Shown here: piece by piece, positions 48,499-57,349 of the stretch
Layout of the letters: each line of letters begins with the position of its first letter
How positions within the stretch are numbered: the stretch's first letter is position 1
NCBI GenBank assembly: GCA_020634615.1
Contig: JACKBI010000001.1
Coordinates: 1 to 64,000 of the forward strand
DNA length: 64,000 bases
Reading direction: 5' to 3'
DNA from: Anaerolineales bacterium
GTDB taxonomy: Bacteria; Chloroflexota; Anaerolineae; JAAEKA01
Notes under the pieces: generated by a model
What the model was told of the DNA's origin: nothing
The model's input: the letters and a program-made list of their open reading frames with translations, nothing else
The model's database searches: none
Made by a program: the position numbers and the translations under genes

Positions 48499-51182
48499 GA
48501 AGCAGGAGCGAAGCCAAGCGTGGTGAGAATCGAGTTGAATGTCAGCGTCAATGCGCCCAGTATTGCACCCAACGCAATGATGCTGGCGAGAAGGACGCCA
48601 ACTGCCACCAATGGCAAGAGAACCGTTCGCCAGCCGCGCGTTTCGTGCGCCTGCGCCGCCGCTATCCAGATGGCAATGAAATGCAGCAGCGTGGTCACCG
48701 GACGCACCACTGGTGCAATGACCGGGATAAGCGCAAACAGCTCAAGCAGCAGAGTTGCCTGAGCAAAGCCCATCGTGCGCATGGTGCGGGTGTAGGTCCC
48801 CTTGCGAGATAACAGCCTGCCGGCAGCGTAAACAGCCAGGACACTGAGCAGCCAAATCGCTGCGCTGCCCAGGCCAACTTCCAGGCCCTTTGCGTCGCTG
48901 CGCATCAATCCCAGAACAAACGCCCCCAACAGACCCAGCAACAGGCCAGGTCCGGTCATCAGCTTGCTGGCCGCAACCTCCTCAAAGCTGGTCCGGTCCA
49001 GCACGAAAGAACGCAACGCGTGCGGCACCCAAATCGAGACCGCCTTGATGCCATTCCAAAGGTTGGCGGGCGACCAGGCATCGACCTCCTGCTTCACCGG
49101 TGCGACGGGTGTGTCAGCCACGGGCTGGCCCCGGCGGTTGTTCAGGATGTGGAAGACGTCGATGGAGTTGCGCGTATCGGGCACTTCCAGCGCCGGCGGA
49201 TGGAAGATGAACGCGTCGGTTTGCTCGCCGCCAATGCCGCCATGGTTGCCAATCAGTTCCTCCAGTGCGGCCACGGTGCCATCGGGATAGACAGTGCTGA
49301 TGACCATCAGGTCGCCGGCGTGCGGGAAATCCATGACTCGCCGCACCTGCCAGGCACGCTTCTCGATGGATGCAGCGCCATGACCTGTGGCCGGCGCATA
49401 GGGGATCAGCGGATCGTCGCCGATGACCTCGCCAGTATGCAGATTACGGCGGCCGGTCTTGCCGATAGCAACCGGGGTACCGTCGTCCTCGTAGCCGCAG
49501 ATCAGACCGAGCCCCTCGTGCTGCACCAAGGCATCGACCATGCCAGGGTAGGCATTGTTGAGTTCGCTGAGCAGAATTTTGCGCGGGTACAGATCAAAGT
49601 AGACCTGCGCCAGGTTGCCGCTACCGTAGGCCGTGACTTGGGTAGGAACGGCGTTGACCTTGACTTCCTGCTGCTCGATTCCTTTACCCAGCAGCTTCTG
49701 CCCCTGTTTGGCAACCGATCGCGATGTCGCACTGCCCTGCTGTTGCTGCACCGTGCCCAGTTCGCTGGAAAGGGCCGACAGCGAGGTGACGCCTGTGTCG
49801 CCACTGCCCGACTGGCTGACAGTCATGCCGACCGGCAGATGCTGCTCGATGAACTCCTTGAGCGTCACGCCGTAGCGCATCAAGAAGGTGGGACCAAAGG
49901 ACTGGCCGTGGTCAGACAAGATCACCAGCTCGTAGTTGCGGGGTGCTTTCTCCTTGATGACCCGACGCACGCGTGCAATCACCGGGTCATAGCGCTTGAG
50001 CTCGCCGAATGCGTCCGAGGTCCACGGGCCAGAGTGATGCGCCACCTCGTCATAACCCGGCCAGGTGACGTAGATCGCCGGCGAGCCGCGTACGATATCG
50101 AGAATGGTCAGGTTGGCGGACAAGTCGCGCACCAGCACAGATGTAGCCGCGCGCACAAAAGGATAGAAGTGTTTTCGGCGGTCGAGTCGCGGGTAGACAT
50201 TGTTGCGCCGCTGTTTCCGGCCCTCCCAAAGCTCCCGCCCGACAGATCCAAAGAAGAGAGCAATGGTGCGCATGAAGAAATAGGGATGCATCATCAACAG
50301 ACTGATGTCGCCGGCGCGCTGTTTGTCCACCGCTTTGTCGTCCGTCCGCAGATCGGCCAGGGTCAGGAGCGACTTCTGGGCGTCACCGTTGAGCATGTTG
50401 TCGATGCTGGAGCCGCCGCGCATCAGGCCATTGCCCGAATAACGTGCATTGAGCTTGCCAGCGTCGCTGCCCGAAACGTACAGTTTCTGCTCGTCCTTGT
50501 CGTACCAGCGAAAGGCGGGAATATCGCTGTTATCGCCGAACATGATGCCTGCCTGGCAGGCCGATGTCTGGGATGGAATGCCGCAGTCCACCAGACTGAG
50601 GGAGTAGCCTTCCTCGTCGATCATCTTTTGCAAAGTCGGCATGATGCCGTCATCGAGCGCCTTGCGAATGTGATGAAAGCTCAAGCCATCGATCTCCATC
50701 ATTACGAGACCGACACCAGGCTCATCGAGCGTGGAAAATGGTTCTTTGGCGGCACGCTTCTCAATAAGTCCCTGATAATAGGACCCTTCCTCGTCAACCT
50801 CGATGATCCCTGTCAGCACAACATTCACTGCTGCGAAGATGATGCCACCAACAATCGCAGGCAACCATCCGACAACTTCAAACTCGGGGAGCATCGCCGA
50901 AGTCAACAACAGCGCCAGGGCGTTGACAAGAAAGCCAATGACAAACATGGCGAAAAAGCCCAGCGGGCGGGAAACAATCAGGATGACCGGCCGGACCAGG
51001 AAATTCACCAGCCCTAACACAAAAGCTGCTGCGAATGCTTCAATCAACAGGCCGGAGTCTGTTGCATTTGTAAAATTAATGCCCGGCACTAAGGCTGCCG
51101 TCAGGATGAGGGAGACGGCATCAACACCCCAGACCAGCAAGAAACGTAACAGTGACTGAATAAATCTGCGGATTGGTTTCAT
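48495..51182 (-). CDS. membrane phosphodiesterase with N-terminal holin-4-type domain
   Basis: 895 residues. Residues about 8-125 are a four-span holin-like domain of the Phage_holin_4 (PF04020) type: GINFTNATDSGLLIEAFAAAFV, LGLVNFLVRPVILIV. A soluble alkaline-phosphatase-superfamily phosphodiesterase follows (about 150-650): MMEIDGLSFHH with metal Asp, DCGIPSQTSACQAG with the Ser/Thr nucleophile region, VTWPGYDEVAHHSGPW and LSDHGQSFGPTF. The C-terminus (about 745-890) has five membrane spans. Likely acts on phosphate esters at the membrane. ATG at 51182; an upstream in-frame extension lacks similarity. Confidence 0.82.
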   Translation of the reverse strand: MKPIRRFIQSLLRFLLVWGVDAVSLILTAALVPGINFTNATDSGLLIEAFAAAFVLGLVNFLVRPVILIVSRPLGFFAMFVIGFLVNALALLLTSAMLPEFEVVGWLPAIVGGIIFAAVNVVLTGIIEVDEEGSYYQGLIEKRAAKEPFSTLDEPGVGLVMMEIDGLSFHHIRKALDDGIMPTLQKMIDEEGYSLSLVDCGIPSQTSACQAGIMFGDNSDIPAFRWYDKDEQKLYVSGSDAGKLNARYSGNGLMRGGSSIDNMLNGDAQKSLLTLADLRTDDKAVDKQRAGDISLLMMHPYFFMRTIALFFGSVGRELWEGRKQRRNNVYPRLDRRKHFYPFVRAATSVLVRDLSANLTILDIVRGSPAIYVTWPGYDEVAHHSGPWTSDAFGELKRYDPVIARVRRVIKEKAPRNYELVILSDHGQSFGPTFLMRYGVTLKEFIEQHLPVGMTVSQSGSGDTGVTSLSALSSELGTVQQQQGSATSRSVAKQGQKLLGKGIEQQEVKVNAVPTQVTAYGSGNLAQVYFDLYPRKILLSELNNAYPGMVDALVQHEGLGLICGYEDDGTPVAIGKTGRRNLHTGEVIGDDPLIPYAPATGHGAASIEKRAWQVRRVMDFPHAGDLMVISTVYPDGTVAALEELIGNHGGIGGEQTDAFIFHPPALEVPDTRNSIDVFHILNNRRGQPVADTPVAPVKQEVDAWSPANLWNGIKAVSIWVPHALRSFVLDRTSFEEVAASKLMTGPGLLLGLLGAFVLGLMRSDAKGLEVGLGSAAIWLLSVLAVYAAGRLLSRKGTYTRTMRTMGFAQATLLLELFALIPVIAPVVRPVTTLLHFIAIWIAAAQAHETRGWRTVLLPLVAVGVLLASIIALGAILGALTLTFNSILTTLGFAPAS

Positions 51183-51593
51183 ATGACAACTACCAACACC
51201 TTTTGTTGGGGGAACGTGGCCTAAAGGAGCAAATGGGTTCGCGCGGCGCAATGATAACAATCCTGAGACGTTTCGCAGGACCTGGCGCCCGCCGGGTACC
51301 AAAACGCGCATCGGCATTTTACCAGATACAGGCCAGTTATGCCAATGCTTTCACGCTGCTCTGGCTTTCACAGGGCGCCAGTCTATGCCACTGTCGGGCA
51401 GTGAACTTGCGCTGCGGCAGCCGTTGCTAGTTGCCATCAAAGCAGCAATGCAGACGGCAGGCAACACCTATGGCCAGCTCAACGCCTGCAAAGATCCTTA
51501 CGCTGATGATCTCCCCCGAGACTCGTCAGAGTCGCGCCCGACACACCCGGTTCCTGCTTCAGTTATCGTGCCTCCCGAAGAATCCTCCCCAGA
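51183..51593. other. intergenic region
   Basis: No gene I would defend. It should hold the promoter of the phosphodiesterase gene; I see only CCAACACCTTTTGTTGG (about 51193-51209), a short inverted repeat next to the start codon. No clear -35/-10 pair found. Confidence 0.45.
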
Positions 51594-51645
51594 TAGAAAA
51601 GACAGCGCCCGTGTCGTCCTGTTGAAACAGACGATACGGGCGCTG
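51594..51645 (-). terminator. terminator of the solute-binding/META gene
   Basis: Long stem with outer arms CAGCGCCCGT (51603-51612) and ACGGGCGCTG (51636-51645) and inner pairing CTGTT/AACAG; minus-strand read is followed by TCTTTTCT. About 60 bases past the stop at 51707. Confidence 0.75.
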
Positions 51646-51706
51646 TGGATCGTAAGTTATCGAAGCGCCTCAATCAACGATCGAGACCAAGGCGCACGGC
51701 TATTGC

Positions 51707-54025
51707 TTACCGTGCCGTACTGAACATCATGGACACGGTCCCGTTGGTATCGGTAAGAGTCAGTGACTCGGTCGTCGCCTGGAAACGCGTCATCTGCGGA
51801 AGCAATGCAAAGTAAGCGTTCTCCTGATCCATGATTGCCTGATCACAGGCAACCTGGGTGCTGGACACGGGATTGATCAACAAACGGAAGCCGTCGGCCA
51901 CCTGATAGGTTGAGTTGTACGTGTTACACCCACCGTTGCCATTCAACTGCCCGCTGACGAAGTTGGCGGTCACGTTGATGCCCTGCAGCACGCCGTTGCC
52001 GTTCATCTGCTGCAGAATCCAGCTACCCTCGATTGACGCCGGCGGTGGCACAGGTGTGTCAGTCGGCGGCGGGACCGGTGTATTGGTCGGCGGCGGCGGC
52101 ACCGGCGTATTGGTCGGCGGCGGCGCAGGCGTGTTGGTCGGCGGCGGGACTGGTGTGTTCGTCGGTGACGCGCCGGTCACGGTAGCGTACTGAACCGCCT
52201 GGCTGGTGCCGCCCGGGCCGGTTGCGACCAGCGTGTAAGTCATCTGTCCTGTACCTGGCGGGCAATCCTGCAGACTACCCTGGATCGGCGCGCCATCCCA
52301 GATAGAAGCGTTGTTGCGCAGAAGCTGCACAGTGGTGACACTGCCCTGAACGTTCCACTGGGCAACCAGGCACTGGCTGACCTGCAAGGTCGAAGGATCC
52401 AGCGAGAAGCGTACAATCTGGGGAGCGTTGGCCACGGGCGTGACATAGATCGTAATCGACCGGGTCTCCACATCGCCGTTGTTCTGCACGACTCTCAGAT
52501 AATACGTGGTAGTTTGCGTCGGACACTGGGTACTGCTGCCCTGCCCCGCGACGCCGTTGTTCTGCCAGTTCTGGCCATCGGCATAGAAGTAGACAGCCTG
52601 AACGTTGGTTACGCTCCACTGGAAGGTCACGCACTGGCCTTGATTGATGTTGGTCGAGTTCACCGTGAAGCTGATGTTGGGAACCGGTGTCTGCGTGGGC
52701 GCTGCGGTTGGCTGCGGCGGCGCAGGTACGCGGATGCCGACCCAGATCGTCTCGCCGAACGGCGTGCCGGCCGGGTTGCGCATCTGCCAGAAACCCTGAT
52801 AGACGCCAGGAGCCGTGGGTGCGGTCAGATTGACGCTGAAGTCATAGGTCTGGCCGGGGGCGACGGTGCCCCTGACAGCCACCGGCTGGCCACCCATCTG
52901 CGCGGCGGCCACGTTGCCGTGATCGTAGGCCAGCGTGTAGTTGGAATCCCAGGTGCAGGTGCCGCTGTTGCGCACGCGCCATGACTTGGTGAACGGCTGG
53001 CCAGGCGGGATCACCGGCGGGCTGGTCATGTTCTTGTCATCGAAGGTCAGGTCGGCGACCCAGGCCATGCCGTCAACGCAGGTCGTCACCGGGGGCAGCG
53101 GCGTCGCCGTGGGCGCATTCGGCACCGCGGTTGGCTCAGGCGTCGGCGTGGGAATGGGGATGATGTCCTCAGGATCCAGGTTCAGATACTGCTTGGCAAG
53201 ATCCTTTATGACGCCATCGTTGTCAAGGGTGTCGAGCGCCTGATTGATCGCCCGGCGCAGCACTGTCTGACGCAGAGGCAGGGCAATCGCGTAGTTCTGC
53301 GGGTTGAGCCCTTCGCCGTCGATCTTGACGCCGCCTTCAGACTGGAAAGTCTCAGCCGGCTGACGATCCAGCATGACAGCGTCGATCAGACCGCGCCGCA
53401 AGTCGCGGACAGCCTGGGAGACGTCGGTATAGACATGCAGGTTTTCCTCCGGAAGAACACCCGCATCGACCAGATTGGTCTGCAGGTAGTTCTGGTAAAC
53501 CGTGCCGGACTGGACACCGATGCGCAGCGGCGACAGCTCCTCGGCCGTGTCAATGGTGCTGAAGTCTGAGGAGGAATTGACCAGAACCGCGTCCGAGCCA
53601 ATATAGTAGGTGTCTGAGAAGTCCATCTGCTGCTGACGTTCGGGTGTCACGCTGATGGCTGAGATAGCGATGTCGGCCTGGCCAAGCTGGATCGCGCTGC
53701 CAAGGCCTTCAAAGGCAAAGTCGTTGAATTCAACTTTGACGCCCAGTTCCTGCCCAATTGCCTTCATCAGGGCAATGTCAAAGCCATCAAGCTGGAAGTC
53801 GCTGTCATAGAATTCAAACGGGGGGTAGTCAGCCGATACGCCGACCCGTATCACGCCGTCCTTCTGGATCTGGCTCCACAGATCCACCGTTTCGGGCGTT
53901 ACCGTGGTCGCCGGCGGTACGGGGGTTGCCGTGGGCGACGCAGCGCCGCCGCAAGCAGCGATGAGCAGAGCCATCAGCATCAGAACTGCCAACGGCAGGT
54001 ATTTTGTAGGTGAACGCTTTGTCAT
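51707..54025 (-). CDS. solute-binding lipoprotein fused to NBR1-like Ig and META domains
   Basis: 772 residues. Lipobox at C25. A family 3 extracellular solute-binding domain (about 50-285; IRVGVSADYPPFEFYD, ISAISVTPERQQQMDF, IGVQSGTVYQNYL), normally for amino acids. Then an NBR1-like Ig (about 315-435; PPGQPFTKSWRVRNSGTCTW), two further Ig-like modules (about 450-615), a PPPTNTPVPPP repeat linker (about 620-665) and a META domain (GSWILQQMNG ... GGCNTYNSTY). No permease or ATPase lies nearby, so it may be a receptor rather than part of a transporter. AAGGAG site before the ATG. Confidence 0.85.
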   Translation of the reverse strand: MTKRSPTKYLPLAVLMLMALLIAACGGAASPTATPVPPATTVTPETVDLWSQIQKDGVIRVGVSADYPPFEFYDSDFQLDGFDIALMKAIGQELGVKVEFNDFAFEGLGSAIQLGQADIAISAISVTPERQQQMDFSDTYYIGSDAVLVNSSSDFSTIDTAEELSPLRIGVQSGTVYQNYLQTNLVDAGVLPEENLHVYTDVSQAVRDLRRGLIDAVMLDRQPAETFQSEGGVKIDGEGLNPQNYAIALPLRQTVLRRAINQALDTLDNDGVIKDLAKQYLNLDPEDIIPIPTPTPEPTAVPNAPTATPLPPVTTCVDGMAWVADLTFDDKNMTSPPVIPPGQPFTKSWRVRNSGTCTWDSNYTLAYDHGNVAAAQMGGQPVAVRGTVAPGQTYDFSVNLTAPTAPGVYQGFWQMRNPAGTPFGETIWVGIRVPAPPQPTAAPTQTPVPNISFTVNSTNINQGQCVTFQWSVTNVQAVYFYADGQNWQNNGVAGQGSSTQCPTQTTTYYLRVVQNNGDVETRSITIYVTPVANAPQIVRFSLDPSTLQVSQCLVAQWNVQGSVTTVQLLRNNASIWDGAPIQGSLQDCPPGTGQMTYTLVATGPGGTSQAVQYATVTGASPTNTPVPPPTNTPAPPPTNTPVPPPPTNTPVPPPTDTPVPPPASIEGSWILQQMNGNGVLQGINVTANFVSGQLNGNGGCNTYNSTYQVADGFRLLINPVSSTQVACDQAIMDQENAYFALLPQMTRFQATTESLTLTDTNGTVSMMFSTAR

Positions 54026-54137
54026 GATACTCCTTTGTGATACGCGTCATGCGATGTGTAGAACTGTGGTCCCGGTCCTGCGCCGCGCCAACATCCTGTT
54101 GACACAACAGGGGACAAGTTTTCGAAACGCAGGCACG

Positions 54138-54166
54138 AGTATACCGACATTTGGGAAGTGAGGCAA
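54138..54166 (-). promoter_or_regulatory. promoter of the solute-binding/META gene
   Basis: Minus strand TTGCCT (54166-54161) and TATACT (54143-54138), 17-base spacer. Leader of about 105 bases before the ATG. Confidence 0.5.
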
Positions 54167-54479
54167 ACTTGCTCCGCGCAAGGCAGAGCGACTATAACAC
54201 GGCGCAAACAGCACCGGTGTTCACGAAATTGTGGCGAACCTCCCTGCTTCCTGGCCCGTGCAGCATGTTTCTCAACACGTTGTGGGCGGCCTCCGCCCGT
54301 GTTTCCCGATAGGCTCCGGCTGGTCTCCGACCGAGCCGGTTGTCTTGCTTCCCGACGCGCTTTGGCCGGTCTTCGCTTGCACCCCGGAGGGGCCGACCGA
54401 GCCACTCCGCAAGGTACGCTGGCACGGTCGGAGACCGGCCAGAACAGAGGGACTAGAAAACCGGCCAGACTGTGCGAGG
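54167..54479. other. intergenic region after the cation ATPase gene
   Basis: No gene supported. Repeated GGCCGGT and CGGTCGGAGACCGGCC words (around 54310-54470) form several weak inverted repeats; a similar GGTCGGAGACCGGTCC word occurs at about 40788-40803. These look like degenerate dispersed repeats. Confidence 0.5.
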
Positions 54480-57257
54480 TTACTGCGCCGCCGGTCTCTG
54501 GCGCAGACGAACAACCCACTTCCAGATCTCAGCCAGTGCAAACACCAACAGCGCCAGAGCAATGGGAAGCGCCAGCTCAACCGGCGACAGAGCAACAGTG
54601 GAAAAGACCCGCTGAGCCAATGGGAGGTATATGACCACCAGTTGCAGGATCACCGTTCCGACCACAGCCATAATCATATAGCGGTTGGCGAAAAACCCGA
54701 TTCTGAATACCGAGTTGACTTCGGAGCGGGCCGCGATGGCAATCGCCAACTGCGAGAACACCAGCGTCGTAAACAGCACTGTCTGCCACTTCGGGTCACC
54801 GACGCTCCACAGGCCATAGCTGGAGACAATCGCGATAATGCTCATCAGGACGCCGATGCCCAGGATGAACTGAACGATACCACGTCCGAAGACGCTTTCA
54901 GTGGCTGAATAGGGCGGTCGCCGCATAACATTCTTTTCGGCCGGTTCGACTCCCAACGCCAGCGCTGGCAGGCCATCGGTCACCAGGTTCATCCACAGGA
55001 TCTGCAGCGGCACCAGTGGCAGCGGCATGCCCAACAGCGGCGCCACCAGCATCACAGCAATCTCGCTGGTATTGCAGGTCAGCAGATACTTGATGAAGCG
55101 CCGGATGTTGTCATAGATGACACGCCCCTCCTCGACGGCGGCAACAATGGTCGCAAAGTTGTCGTCCAGCAACACCATGCTGGCCGCGCCCTTGGCCACA
55201 TCGGTGCCTGTGATTCCCATTGCGACGCCGATGTCAGCCTTCTTCAACGCCGGCGCATCGTTCACCCCATCGCCGGTCATCGCCACGATCTGGTCCTGGC
55301 GCTTGAACGCGTCGATCAGTTGCAACTTGTGTTCAGGCGACACGCGTGCGAAGACCGAAACATCCCTCGTCGCCTGCAACAGTTCCGTATCCGACAGGTG
55401 ATCCAGTTCCTGGCCGGTCAGGAAGCGATCATTGTCGGTAATGCCGATCTGCTGGGCGATATGGCGAGCAGTCAACGGGTGGTCACCGGTGATCATCACC
55501 GCACGAATGCCGGCCGTGCGGCAATCTGCCACTGCGTCTGTCACCTCAGGCCGCGGCGGATCGATCATGCCGAACAGCCCGACCAGAGTCAGCTCGCTCT
55601 CCAGCGCCGCATCGGTTGTCTCCACCGGCTGGCGATCCCAGCCACGCACGCCGACACCCAGAACACGCATCCCCTTGGCGGCCATCTGGTCGTGAGCAGT
55701 CAGCAGGCGCGTCCGCCAAGCGTCGTCGAAGGGTTGTAGCTCTCCATCCACCCAAACATTGGCTGCAATATCCAACAGGCCGTCGATGGCGCCTTTCGTA
55801 AACGCCAAATAAGGCGGCGGGTTTGCGACCGTCCGCCGCTGCCAGACTGGCAGCAAGCTGGCCGGCATGTCGCTCTCGTTTTTGGGGACGCTGTGGAGCG
55901 TTGTCATCCGTTTGCGCACCGAGTCGAACGGCGCCTCGGCAACACGCGGAAATGCGCTGTCCAGCGCGTTCTTGTCGAGGCCGATCTGCGCCGCTGCCAG
56001 CACCAGCGCTCCTTCCGTCGGATCGCCAACAACGCGATACCCATCGCCGGTTTCTGGCTCCACCAGCGAAGCGTCGTTACAAAGCGCGCCAGCAATCAAC
56101 AGCAGGTCGATAGTCGGCATGGTGCCCGGCGTCACATCCGTGTTTTCCACCGGTTCCAGCACCAGGCTGGTTTCATCGGGCGTTTGCACGAAGTTGAAGG
56201 CGTGGTTGGCAATGTCAACCGCAGTCACGGTCATGCGATTCAGAGTCAGGGTGCCGGTCTTGTCGGAGCAGATCACCGTCACCGACCCGAGGGTCTCCAC
56301 TGCCGGCAGCTCGCGGATCAAGGCCTGACGTTTGAGCATCCGTTGCGCGCCCAGTGACAGCGAAATGGTGACCACCGCCGTCAGTGCCTCAGGCACAGCC
56401 GCCACAGCCAGGCTGACGGCGGTCAGCAACAGCTCTTCGATATCGGCTTCGCCGCGCAGCAACCCAAGCACCACGACAACCGCGACCAACCCCAGCGCCG
56501 CATAGGCCAGCACCTTGCCCAGCCGGTCCAGGCGCTGCTGAAGCGGAGTCTTCTCCTCTTCGACGTTCTGGATCAACGTCGCGATGTTGCCCAGTTCGGT
56601 CTCCATCCCGGTTTCGGTGACCATGAATTCGCCGCGGCCGTAGTTGACGATGGTGCCGGAGTAGACCATATTGCGCCGGTCACCCAACGGACGGTCAGTC
56701 TCGAATACCAGCTTGTCATCCTTGTCGACCGGCTCCGACTCGCCGGTCAACGCGGCCTCATCAACCCGCATGTTGATGCTTTGCAACACCCGCCCGTCGG
56801 CAGGCACGATGTTGCCAGTTTCCAGAATGACGACATCGCCCGGAACCAGTTCGGTGGCCAGCACCTCCTGAACGGCGCCGCTACGCCGCACACGCACCTT
56901 GGGCACCGACATACGTTTCAGCGCAGCCATGGACTGCTCAGCCTGATATTCCTGCGTATACCCCAGGATCGCGTTCAACACGACGATGATGAGAATCACC
57001 ACCGCCTCGACCCAGTCCCCCAGAACCGCCGAGATGATCGCAGCAGCCAGCAGCAGCAAGGTCAGGACACCCGACATCTGCTCCAAGATGATGTCCCGGC
57101 GCGATCGCCCGGCCTTTTCGACCAGTTCGTTGGTTCCGAACTTTGCAAGGCGCGCTTGCGCCTCGGCCGCGCTCAATCCAGTCTGGACATCGCTCTCCAG
57201 CACCTCGACGACCGCCGCGGCCGTCTCCTGGTACCACTTTGGTTTCATAGGAGCCAC
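54480..57257 (-). CDS. P2-type cation-transporting ATPase (Ca2+ ATPase-like)
   Basis: 925 residues. N-terminal cation-ATPase domain (GLSAAEAQARLAKFGTNEL), TGES as ALTGESEPV, membrane motif VPEALTAVVTI (the family usually has PEGLP), phosphorylated Asp in ICSDKTGTLTLNRM, KGA in AFTKGAIDG, TGDHPLTA and TGDGVNDAPALKKADIGVAMG, and the six-helix C-terminal domain. N-T-S-E-I and W-M-N-L-V-T-D-G-L-P match Ca2+/P2A pumps. Start may be GTG 57257 (AAGG upstream) or ATG 57248. It exports Ca2+ or Mn2+. Confidence 0.92.
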   Translation of the reverse strand: MAPMKPKWYQETAAAVVEVLESDVQTGLSAAEAQARLAKFGTNELVEKAGRSRRDIILEQMSGVLTLLLLAAAIISAVLGDWVEAVVILIIVVLNAILGYTQEYQAEQSMAALKRMSVPKVRVRRSGAVQEVLATELVPGDVVILETGNIVPADGRVLQSINMRVDEAALTGESEPVDKDDKLVFETDRPLGDRRNMVYSGTIVNYGRGEFMVTETGMETELGNIATLIQNVEEEKTPLQQRLDRLGKVLAYAALGLVAVVVVLGLLRGEADIEELLLTAVSLAVAAVPEALTAVVTISLSLGAQRMLKRQALIRELPAVETLGSVTVICSDKTGTLTLNRMTVTAVDIANHAFNFVQTPDETSLVLEPVENTDVTPGTMPTIDLLLIAGALCNDASLVEPETGDGYRVVGDPTEGALVLAAAQIGLDKNALDSAFPRVAEAPFDSVRKRMTTLHSVPKNESDMPASLLPVWQRRTVANPPPYLAFTKGAIDGLLDIAANVWVDGELQPFDDAWRTRLLTAHDQMAAKGMRVLGVGVRGWDRQPVETTDAALESELTLVGLFGMIDPPRPEVTDAVADCRTAGIRAVMITGDHPLTARHIAQQIGITDNDRFLTGQELDHLSDTELLQATRDVSVFARVSPEHKLQLIDAFKRQDQIVAMTGDGVNDAPALKKADIGVAMGITGTDVAKGAASMVLLDDNFATIVAAVEEGRVIYDNIRRFIKYLLTCNTSEIAVMLVAPLLGMPLPLVPLQILWMNLVTDGLPALALGVEPAEKNVMRRPPYSATESVFGRGIVQFILGIGVLMSIIAIVSSYGLWSVGDPKWQTVLFTTLVFSQLAIAIAARSEVNSVFRIGFFANRYMIMAVVGTVILQLVVIYLPLAQRVFSTVALSPVELALPIALALLVFALAEIWKWVVRLRQRPAAQ

Positions 57258-57349
57258 TGTAACCTTTAGGGAAAGATTGAAGCTGCCAGCGATAGATCCT
57301 GAATCGTCAATGACGACCAGAATGCCGCGTGCTCAAGCTGCCAGGCAAT

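Noticed and set aside
49020..51017. Open frame of 665 codons opposite the phosphodiesterase gene
   Set aside because: Shadow of a gene with recognisable catalytic motifs and membrane spans.
51173..51723. Small plus-strand frames between the phosphodiesterase and solute-binding genes
   Set aside because: No ribosome site, no similarity, and one includes the terminator stem at 51603-51645.
54231..54908. 225-codon plus-strand frame at the end of the cation ATPase
   Set aside because: Half overlaps the ATPase in antisense, half runs through degenerate inverted repeats; no start signal or motif.
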